This document shows, in pieces, positions 1 to 7,000 of a stretch of 9,463 bases of DNA (positions are counted from its first letter, which is position 1; each line of letters starts with the position of its first letter). Position numbers and translations under genes: made by a program. The notes below the pieces were generated by a model. It did not search any database. It worked only from the letters and a program-made list of their open reading frames with translations, and was not told where the DNA came from. The DNA comes from CAYLSO01 sp964386525 (lineage in GTDB: Bacteria > Eisenbacteria > RBG-16-71-46 > DASYSL01): assembly GCA_964386525.1 (NCBI GenBank), contig CAYLSO010000166.1, positions 1 to 9,463 on the forward strand, read 5' to 3'.

Positions 1-947
1 GTGCCGTGCGCCGCCTCGTACTCGAACAGTCCGTCGGGCGAGACCAGCACCGAGGTCATGAGGCCCAGACTGCCGAAGCCGGTGGCGATCATGTCGCTCA
101 TGACGTCGCCGTCGTAGTTCATGCACGCCCACAGGAAGCCGCCCTCGGCGCGCACCACGCGCGCCACGGCGTCGTCGATGAGCATGTAGTGGTAGGCGAC
201 CCCGGCCCGCTCGAGATCGGATTGGCGCGCCGCCGCCTCCTCGCGGAAGATGTCCTTGAAGCGCGCGTGGTAGGTCTTGCTGATGGTGTCCTTGGCGCCG
301 AACCAGAGGTCCACCTTCTCCGACACGGCGTAGTTGAGGCAGGCGCGGGCGAAGGAGCGGATGGAGCTCTCGACGTTGTGCATGCCCATGACCACGCCGG
401 GGCCGCGGAACTCGTGCACCGTGAGGGTCTCCGCCGGGCCGCTACCGGCGGGCTTGTACACCAGCTCCACAATGCCGGGGCCCGGCACCCGCAGCTCGAC
501 GCTCTTGTAGATGTCGCCGTAGGCGTGACGGCCGATGGTGATGGGCCGGATCCACGAGCGGACCATGGGCGGGACGTTCTTCACCAGGATCGGCTTGCGG
601 AAGACGGTCCCGTCGAGGATGGCGCGGATCGTGCCGTTGGGGCTCGGCCAGGCCTGCTTGAGACCGTATTCCTTCACCCGGGCGGCGTCCGGCGTGATGG
701 TGGCGCACTTGACGCCGACGCCGTAGCGCTGGATGGCCTTGGCGGCCTCGACCGTGATCGCGTCGTAGGTGCGGTCCCGCTCGGGCAGGTGCAGGTCGTA
801 GCTCTTCAGTTCGATCTCCACGAAGGGCTGGATGAGCTGCTCCTTCACCATCGCCCATATGACGCGAGTCATCTCGTCGCCGTCCATCTCGACGAGGGGA
901 TTCTTGGCGCGGATGCGGCCGGAGCCGGCCGGGACGGTCTGACCCAT
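1..947 (-). CDS. icd: NADP-dependent isocitrate dehydrogenase, C-terminus cut by window edge
   Basis: The enzyme oxidatively decarboxylates isocitrate to 2-oxoglutarate in the cytoplasm and reduces NADP+; it belongs to the TCA cycle. The frame is open from ATG at 947-945 to the left edge, giving 315 residues. It matches the eukaryote-like dimeric family (human IDH1/IDH2 type) rather than the E. coli Icd type. Visible family motifs are MDGDEMTR (21-28), TITPD (83-87), SPNGTIR (102-108, substrate-binding Ser, Asn and Arg), FRKPI (116-120), IGRHAYGD (138-145, holding the Arg equivalent to human R132), KTYHARFKDIF (224-234, catalytic Lys region) and NYDGDVMSD (277-285, metal-binding Asp281 and Asp285). 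The last residues are EAAHG, just before the family's THR-type NADP loop, so roughly 90-100 residues lie outside. A GGAGGAG Shine-Dalgarno (956-962, read on minus) sits 8 bases before the start. It diverges from pntAA. Family assignment is firm; NADP preference follows from the family. Confidence 0.96.
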   Translation of the reverse strand, partial: MGQTVPAGSGRIRAKNPLVEMDGDEMTRVIWAMVKEQLIQPFVEIELKSYDLHLPERDRTYDAITVEAAKAIQRYGVGVKCATITPDAARVKEYGLKQAWPSPNGTIRAILDGTVFRKPILVKNVPPMVRSWIRPITIGRHAYGDIYKSVELRVPGPGIVELVYKPAGSGPAETLTVHEFRGPGVVMGMHNVESSIRSFARACLNYAVSEKVDLWFGAKDTISKTYHARFKDIFREEAAARQSDLERAGVAYHYMLIDDAVARVVRAEGGFLWACMNYDGDVMSDMIATGFGSLGLMTSVLVSPDGLFEYEAAHG

Positions 948-1131
948 GGGGGTTTCTCCTCCGGAACGTGGGTTGGGGACGGGGGCACGGTAACAGAGGC
1001 GGGCCGCGGGGGGCGAGGGCCATCCGCGGGGCTGCCCGGGGGCCGAAAACCGCCGGCCCAAGGGCGCCGGCCGCCGCCCCCGCGATGGGCGTTGCGCCGG
1101 GCCGCCGACCCTGTTATGAATTCGCAACGTT
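948..1131. promoter_or_regulatory. Divergent icd / pntAA intergenic region
   Basis: These 184 bases separate two divergent genes and must hold both promoters. The icd side has a clear purine-rich ribosome site (956-962). The centre is almost pure G/C and can form a 6-bp hairpin, GGGCCG (1040-1045) with CGGCCC (1054-1059), in what would be the icd leader. The only AT-rich stretch is at the pntAA end (about 1112-1135). I could not find a convincing icd promoter; a TGTTAC hexamer on minus (995-990) is too weak to call. Confidence 0.6.
1092..1120 (+). promoter_or_regulatory. Candidate sigma70-type promoter for pntAA
   Basis: TTGCGC (1092-1097) and TATGAA (1115-1120) are separated by 17 bases, the ideal spacing, but match the consensus at only 3 of 6 and 4 of 6 positions. 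Transcription would begin near 1127, about five bases before the pntAA ATG, giving an almost leaderless mRNA. This fits the absence of any Shine-Dalgarno before that ATG. It is a suggestion from spacing and context only. Confidence 0.35.
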
Positions 1132-1135
1132 ATGA
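1113..1135 (+). repeat. Short direct repeat GTTATGA overlapping the pntAA start
   Basis: GTTATGA occurs at 1113-1119 and again at 1129-1135, a 16-base period. The first copy covers the candidate -10 element and the second contains the pntAA ATG. Between them lie the palindromes GAATTC and AACGTT. It could be an operator, a duplicated start region or chance; it stands out because the flanks are nearly all G/C. Confidence 0.35.
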
Positions 1136-2277
1136 GAATCCTAATCCCGAAAGAAGTCGCCGACCGCGAGACCCGGGTCGCTCTAGTGCCGGAAAGCGTG
1201 GGCCGCCTCGTGAAGGCGGGCCAAGAGGTGATGGTGGAAGCGGGCGCCGGCGGGCGCGCCATGTTCCTGGACCAGGCCTACGCCGACCTGGGCGCCAAGA
1301 TCGTGAGCGACGTCAAGAGCGCCTACGCGCAGGCCGACGTGGTGCTGAAGGTGCGCGCGCCGATGCCGCATCCGACGGCGGGGGCGCACGAGGCCGACCT
1401 GCTGCGCGAGGGCTGCGTGCTCATCGGCTTCCTCGATCCGACGCGCAACGCCGAGCTGGTGCAGCGGCTCGCCGAGCGCAAGGTGGCGGCCTTCGCCATG
1501 GAGGCCGTGCCGCGCATCTCGCGCGCCCAGAACATGGACGCGCTCTCCTCCATGGCCACGGTGGCGGGCTACAAGGCCACGCTCATCGGCGCGCTCGCCC
1601 TGGGCAAGTTCTTCCCGCTCCTGATGACCGCCGCCGGCACCATCCCGCCGTCTAAGGTCTTCGTGCTGGGCGCCGGCGTGGCCGGCCTGACGGTGATCGG
1701 CACGGCGCGGCGTCTGGGCGCGGTGGTCGAGGCCTTCGACGTGCGCCCGGCGGTCAAGCAGGAGGTGGAGAGCCTGGGCGCCACCTTCGTCGGCCTGCCC
1801 ATGGAGGAGGCCGAGGCGGTGGCCGAGGGCGGCTACGCCAAGGAGCTGTCCAAGGAGCGCCACGAGCAGGAGCTCAAGCTCATCGCCGACCGGCTGCCGA
1901 GCATGGACCTGGTGATCACCAGCGCCATGATCCCCGGCAAGCCGGCGCCGCGGCTCATCTCCGAGGCCATGGTGAAGACCATGAAGCCCGGCTCGGTGAT
2001 CGTGGACATGGCGGCCGAGACCGGCGGCAACTGCGAGCTGACCGAGCCCGACCAGGTCAAGACGGCGCACGGCGTGATCATCCACGGGCCGGTCGGGCTG
2101 CCCGGCCAGCTGCCGGTGCACGCCAGCCAGATGTACTCGCGCAACGTCGCGGCCCTGCTCAAGCACCTGACGACGAAGGAAGGCACGCTCAACCTCGACT
2201 TCGCGGACGAGATCACCCGCGGCGCGTGCGTCACGCGCGACGCGGTCGCGGCCCCGGCCGCCGGGAAGGCCTCATGA
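1132..2277 (+). CDS. pntAA: NAD(P) transhydrogenase subunit alpha part 1 (PntAA, NAD(H)-binding domain I)
   Basis: This is the soluble NAD(H)-binding domain I of proton-translocating transhydrogenase. It passes hydride between NADH and the NADP+ held by PntB on the cytoplasmic face of the membrane. The 381 residues match the separate domain-I subunit of three-subunit enzymes such as Rhodospirillum rubrum and Thermus, not the longer fused E. coli PntA. Visible are the N-terminal alanine dehydrogenase-like half (RILIPKE at 2-8, ETRVAL at 13-18), SRAQNMDALSS (130-140) with the Arg128-Gln133-Asp136 set equivalent to the family's RQD loop, MTAAGTIPP (165-173), the dinucleotide motif GAGVAG (180-185) followed by Asp203 of AFDVR, ITSAMIPGKPAPRLI (262-276), KPGSVIVDMAAETGGNCE (285-302) and a GACVTRD tail (364-370). 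The ATG at 1132 gives the canonical N-terminus but has no Shine-Dalgarno. The stop overlaps the pntAB start (ATGA). Confidence 0.97.
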   Translation: MRILIPKEVADRETRVALVPESVGRLVKAGQEVMVEAGAGGRAMFLDQAYADLGAKIVSDVKSAYAQADVVLKVRAPMPHPTAGAHEADLLREGCVLIGFLDPTRNAELVQRLAERKVAAFAMEAVPRISRAQNMDALSSMATVAGYKATLIGALALGKFFPLLMTAAGTIPPSKVFVLGAGVAGLTVIGTARRLGAVVEAFDVRPAVKQEVESLGATFVGLPMEEAEAVAEGGYAKELSKERHEQELKLIADRLPSMDLVITSAMIPGKPAPRLISEAMVKTMKPGSVIVDMAAETGGNCELTEPDQVKTAHGVIIHGPVGLPGQLPVHASQMYSRNVAALLKHLTTKEGTLNLDFADEITRGACVTRDAVAAPAAGKAS

Positions 2278-2570
2278 ACGTCCTGGCCGAAATCTACATC
2301 TTCCTGCTCGCGGTCTTCGTGGGCTTCGAGGTGATCGCCAAGGTGCCGGTCGTGCTGCACACGCCGCTGATGTCCGGCACCAACGCCATCCACGGGATCG
2401 TCATGCTGGGCGGCATGCTGGTGCTCAAGGACGCGCACGAGCCGCTCCTGGTGTGGCTCGGCTTCGCCGCGGTGGTGCTGGGGGCCATGAACCTGTTCGG
2501 CGGCTTCGTGGTCACCGACCGCATGCTCGAGATGTTCAAGGCCAAGAAGACGGAGGGGAAGAAGGCATGA
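2274..2570 (+). CDS. pntAB: NAD(P) transhydrogenase subunit alpha part 2 (PntAB, membrane domain II part)
   Basis: This is the small membrane subunit of the transhydrogenase; with the PntB membrane half it forms the proton channel. It has 98 residues with about three hydrophobic segments (4-22, 38-51, 58-80) and a basic tail (KAKKTEGKKA). Hallmarks of the family are HTPLMSGTNAIHGI (29-42) and GGFVVTDRML (76-85). An in-frame upstream extension exists, but the ATG at 2274 forms an ATGA overlap with the pntAA stop, gives the family-typical N-terminus and follows a weak GGGAAGG site (2263-2269). His40, in NAIHGI, replaces the Ser that I recall at this place in E. coli PntA, and is probably a proton-path residue (inference; see findings). 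Confidence 0.96.
   Translation: MNVLAEIYIFLLAVFVGFEVIAKVPVVLHTPLMSGTNAIHGIVMLGGMLVLKDAHEPLLVWLGFAAVVLGAMNLFGGFVVTDRMLEMFKAKKTEGKKA
2552..2558 (+). promoter_or_regulatory. Ribosome binding site deciding the pntB start
   Basis: GGAGGGG lies 8 bases before the ATG at 2567, inside the end of pntAB. It selects this ATG over the in-frame upstream start near 2453, which would add 38 residues that resemble no transhydrogenase sequence and are translated out of frame through pntAB. Confidence 0.8.
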
Positions 2571-3961
2571 ACGCCAAGATCCTCTCCGACATCGCCTACC
2601 TGACCTCGGCGATCCTCTTCATCGTCGGCCTCAAGTTCCTGAGCCACCCCAAGCGCGCCCGCCGCGGCAATCTACTGGCGGCGCTCGGCATGGCCTTCGC
2701 CATCATCGCCTCGTTCATCTTCATCTATGGCGGCGGGGCGCCGGCCACCGGCCTGCTCATCATCCTCGGCATCGTCATCGGCGGCGTGGTGGGCGCGGTC
2801 GCGGCCCGCAGGGTGGCCATGACCGACATGCCGCAGATGGTGGCCCTGCTCAACGGCTGCGGCGGCGGCGCGGCGGCGCTCATCTCCACCGTCGAGTTCG
2901 CAGGCGGGGAGACCGCCGACCCGCTGGCCTTCGGCGCGACCATCTTCGGCTGCATCATCGGTTCGATCTCCTTCGCCGGCTCGCTGGTGGCCTTCGGCAA
3001 GCTGCAGGGCATCATCTCCGAGCGGGCCATCACCTCGACCGCCCAGAAGATCTTCAACGGCCTGCTCTTCCTCTGGCTGATCGCCAACATCGCCTGGATC
3101 TGCCTGGGCGGCGGACCGACGGCCTACTACGTCTTCCTGGCCGGCTCGCTGGTCTTCGGCGTGCTCATGGTGATTCCCATCGGGGGCGCCGACATGCCGG
3201 TGGTGATCTCGCTCTTGAACTCGTTCACCGGCCTGGCCGTGGCGTCCACCGGCTTCGCGCTCAAGGAGCCGGCGCTGGTCATCAGCGGCACCCTGGTGGG
3301 CGCCTCGGGCACCCTGCTCACCATGCTCATGTGCAAGGCGATGAACCGCTCGCTGGCCAACGTGCTCTTCGCCGGCGTCGGGGCGGGCCCGGTGGCGAAG
3401 GCGGGCGCCAAGGCGGGCGGGCCGGCCAAGTCGGCGCGCGAGATCTCGTTCGAGGACGCCGCCGTGCTGATGGCCAACGTCAGCTCGGTGATCATGGTGC
3501 CGGGCTACGGCATGGCGGTGGCGCAGGCGCAGCACGTGATGCGCGACCTGGCCGACCTGCTGGCCAAGAAGGGCGTCGACGTCAAGTACGCCGTGCACCC
3601 GGTGGCCGGGCGCATGCCGGGCCACATGAACGTGCTGCTGGCCGAGGCCAACGTGCCGTACACGCAACTCTTCGACCTCGAGCAGATCAACCCCGACTTC
3701 GAGCACTGCGGCGTGGCCCTGGTGGTGGGCGCCAACGACGTCGTCAATCCGGCGGCCCGCTACGACAAGGCCAGCCCGATCTACGGCATGCCCATCCTCG
3801 ACGTCGACAAGGCCGAGCACTGCATCATCATCAAGCGCAGCCTGAACCCGGGCTTCGCCGGCATCGACAACGAGCTCTACTACGCGCCCAAGACCTTCAT
3901 GCTCTTCGGCGACGCGCGCGATGCGATCCGCAAGCTGGCGGAGGCGGCGCGGGAGACGTAG
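2567..3961 (+). CDS. pntB: NAD(P) transhydrogenase subunit beta (PntB)
   Basis: PntB holds most of the membrane domain II and the NADP(H)-binding domain III; the complex couples inward proton movement to NADH-driven reduction of NADP+. The 464 residues match the family's usual length. Residues 1-270 are a series of hydrophobic helices, including RRVAMTDMPQMVALLNG (81-97) and IPIGGADMPVVISLLNSFTG (203-222). An Ala/Gly/Lys linker (273-290) joins domain III, which shows VPGYGMAVAQAQ (311-322, dinucleotide fold), HPVAGRMPGHMNVLLAEA (344-361), GANDVVNPAA (388-397), YGMPILDV (406-413), KRS (423-425) and MLFGDA (445-450). Asn95 stands where E. coli PntB has the proton-path histidine (His91). The start overlaps the pntAB stop (ATGA) and has a strong ribosome site. 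A hairpin terminator follows 33 bases after the stop. Confidence 0.97.
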   Translation: MNAKILSDIAYLTSAILFIVGLKFLSHPKRARRGNLLAALGMAFAIIASFIFIYGGGAPATGLLIILGIVIGGVVGAVAARRVAMTDMPQMVALLNGCGGGAAALISTVEFAGGETADPLAFGATIFGCIIGSISFAGSLVAFGKLQGIISERAITSTAQKIFNGLLFLWLIANIAWICLGGGPTAYYVFLAGSLVFGVLMVIPIGGADMPVVISLLNSFTGLAVASTGFALKEPALVISGTLVGASGTLLTMLMCKAMNRSLANVLFAGVGAGPVAKAGAKAGGPAKSAREISFEDAAVLMANVSSVIMVPGYGMAVAQAQHVMRDLADLLAKKGVDVKYAVHPVAGRMPGHMNVLLAEANVPYTQLFDLEQINPDFEHCGVALVVGANDVVNPAARYDKASPIYGMPILDVDKAEHCIIIKRSLNPGFAGIDNELYYAPKTFMLFGDARDAIRKLAEAARET

Positions 3962-3993
3962 GGCGGCGTCGCTTTCGCGGCGTGGCAGGACGA

Positions 3994-4029
3994 GGGCCCC
4001 CAGCCTCAGGCCGGGGGCCCTTCGTTCTT
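3994..4029 (+). terminator. Intrinsic terminator of the pnt operon, in a convergent gap
   Basis: A perfect 8-bp stem, GGGCCCCC (3994-4001) with GGGGGCCC (4013-4020), is extended by an inner GCC/GGC pairing around a TCA loop and followed by TTCGTTCTT. It sits between the pntB stop and the stop of the convergent gene at 4048. The T-rich tail serves the plus strand. On the minus strand the hairpin is followed by TCGTCCTG, poorer in T, so termination of the exported-protein gene there is possible but weaker. Confidence 0.8.
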
Positions 4030-4047
4030 GGCGAGGCAGCCCTGGCG

Positions 4048-7000
4048 CTAGTGCAGCAGCACCACCTGCCGTGTGAGGCGGCGGCCGCCGGCCTCGAAGA
4101 CCGCCCAGTAGACGCCGGCGGCCAGGCGGCGGCCGGCGCCGTCGCGGCCGTCCCAGACAACGGCGTGTTGTCCGGCCTCGAAACGCCCGTCCGCCAGCTC
4201 ACGCAGGCGCCGCCCGTGCACGTCGAAGAGCTCCAGGCGCACCTCCGCCGCGGCCGGCAGCGCGAAGGCGAGCTGGGCGCCGCCGACCGCCGGGTTCCGG
4301 ACCGGCCCCGAGAACGCCAGCTCGCGGGGCAGCCCGGCGTCGCCCGGCACGTCGATGAGGCCCGTGCGGCTCCAGCAGAAGTCGTAGGTGGCCGACGTCC
4401 CGAGGCTGGTCCCCGAGTCGCGGTACACCACCACGGGGTACCGACCGGCCGGCTGGGCGCCGTAGGTGAGGATCTGGTAGTCGCCCGAGGTCGCCGAGGA
4501 AACCCCCTCGCCGCGCGCGTGGACCCCGCCGCTCCCCGGCGGGAACACCTCGAAGCGCACGCCGTCCGCGCCGAGCGTCGAGTGCAGCGACAGGTAGGCG
4601 GTCTGCCCGGCATCCAGTCTCATCTCGTAGACGTCGACCAGCCGCTGTGCGGCCAGCGCTTGGGCCAGCCAGCGGACCTCGGGCTGTCCGGTGCTCCAGC
4701 TCAGGTTGCCCTGCCGCGAGCGGGCGTCGCTCTGGTCGACGGTGAAGGGCTGCCCCGCGACCGCCGCCCAGCGGATCGCCGCCGGGTAGACCGTGAGGGG
4801 GGTGCCGGAGTAGTCGCCCGCCACGAAGTCCGTGTAGGGGCCGGTCGAGGTCGAGAGCTTGAGCACGTCGCTGAATCCCGCGAGGCTGCCCGCATAGGGG
4901 TCGCCGTAGACCCAGAGATCGTAGTCGTCGAGCGCGTCCTGCGGGGCCAGGCCGGTGACCCACGCCCGGCCGCTGGCGTGCGCGAACTCCATGCCGTCGC
5001 AGTTCGGCTGCGCGCCGTAGCCGGGGTCGGGCGGCGCAGAGACGCGGACCACGGGCGCCTGGAAACCGAGGACGAGCGGGCTCCAGACCCACTGTCCCGT
5101 CCACGTGTTGTCGGCTTCGTCGGTCTCGAGGACCTGCTGCCCGGCGTCCAGCCAATGGGTCAGGCTGTGGCGCCCGCCGCGCACCCAGAAGGCGGCGTAG
5201 TTCAGGAACAGGTAGGGACCGGGCGCGTTGCCGTCGGGCTGGTCGTCGTACCCGACGAACTCCGCCTGATCCAGATAGAGCTCGGATCTCCAGGGCGGCA
5301 GGAGATGGGGGCCGTCGTGCAGGGCCGCCCACTGGGGGTAGGTCATGGCGGGTCGGCTCGGCAACTCCGCTGGCAGGAGCACCGGGCTGCTGCTGTACGA
5401 ATGGTCGAGGGGGACGATCGGCGACGACCAGTCCGCCGGCGTCCACGTCGCCCTGATGTTCGACGTGCCGTGGATCTCGGACTGCATCCAGTACTCGTTA
5501 CAGGAGCCGGAGTAGAGAAACACGCGCAGGTAGAAGCTCGTGGCCGGGCCCAGGTTGGTGTACTCCAGGTACTCGCTGCCCGTGACGCCGCCGGAGCCGG
5601 CCACGATCGGCCCGCCGCAGCCCGCGAAGAGCGCGATGTCGATGTCGCCGCGCTCCTGCAGGTAATCCATGTCGACCAGGAGACGGCCGCTGCGCGGCAC
5701 GTCGAAGACGTACCAGTCGTCGTCGCCGCTGGCGACGATGACGCCCTCGGCGACCCCCGAGGGCAGGAGCGCCGCCTCGGCACAGGCGTCGTTGGGCTCG
5801 TAGCGGTCGTCGAGATCGCCGTCGGGGCCCACCCGCTGGGCGTAGATGTCGGCGCCGGTGGTGGCCGCCGAGCGCTGGTCGGTCCAGGCCGCGATCGCCC
5901 CGCCGGCTTGGTCCGGCGCCAGGGAGATGTCGAACTGGTCGGCGGGCGCCGTACAGAGGGCGCGGCCGCCCGCCGGCCAGCGGGTGTCGAGGACGCCGGC
6001 CGCCGACACGCGATGGGCATAGACGTCGACCGTGCCGCTGCGCGCGTCGTGCCAAGCGACGAAGATCCCGCCGTCGCCGTCGGAGGCCAGGACGGGCTGC
6101 ACCTGGTCCCCGCTGGACGCGCACACGACGCGGCCGCCCGCCGGCCAGGCCGGATCCACGCTCCCGGCGCCCCGCACGTGCTGCAGATAGATGTCGTGGT
6201 CGCCGGGCCGGGCGTCCGCCCAGGCCACGCAGGCGCCGCCTGCAGCGTCGGACAGAGCCTGCATCTCCGACTGATCCGCGGCCACCGGCGCCACCGCCAG
6301 CCCGGCGGCGGGCCAGGCGGGATCGCGAGCCCCCCAGGACCGCAGCCGCTGGGCGAGGGCCCGGTAGTGGCCGGAGGCGAACCCCTGCCACACGACGATC
6401 GCTCCGCCGTCGCCGTCGGAGACGATCTGCGGCTGGGTCCCGACCTCGGAGCCGGTGGCCACCTTCAGGCCGTCCGCCGGCCACGCCGGATCCAGGACCC
6501 CGGATGCGCTCAAGTGATGGGCATAGACCGCATGGGCGCCACTGCGGGAGTCGGTCCAGGCGACGATGGCCCCGCCGGACCCGTCCGCCGTCATCCGGGG
6601 CTGGCTCTGGTTGCCGGTGACGGGACCGAGCCTGCGTCCGGCTGCCGGCCAGGTGGGATTGACCACGCCGGAGGCCAGCACGCGGAGCGCGTAGACGTCG
6701 TTGTCGGCTCCGTTCCATTCGATCCAGACGACGAAGGCCCCGCCGGCCCCATCGGAAAGGGCATCCTCCACGTCCTGGTGCGCGGGCTTCGTGCTGACCG
6801 GGAGGCCGGCCGCCGGCCACGGCGGCTCGATGATTCCCGAGACCGGCAGATGCTGGGCGTAGACGTCCCGGTTCCCGCCGCGTTCGTCCGTCCAGAGGAG
6901 GATCGCCCCGCCCACGCCGTCCGTGACCCCACGGACGCCCGCCTGGTGTCCGCTGGCGGCGCAGACGACGTATCCGCTCTGAGGCCACGCCTGCTCCCGG

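Noticed and set aside
1040..1059. GGGCCG/CGGCCC hairpin between icd and pntAA as a terminator or attenuator
   Set aside because: Only 6 bp with an 8-base loop, no T tract, and such pairings are expected by chance in nearly pure G/C sequence.
6..1655. Plus-strand open frame over icd and the start of pntAA
   Set aside because: It is antisense to a clear isocitrate dehydrogenase and out of frame with pntAA; its composition is low-complexity.
2672..3820. Minus-strand open frame opposite pntB
   Set aside because: His/Asp/Arg-rich translation typical of the antisense of GC-rich membrane-protein codons; no domain seen.
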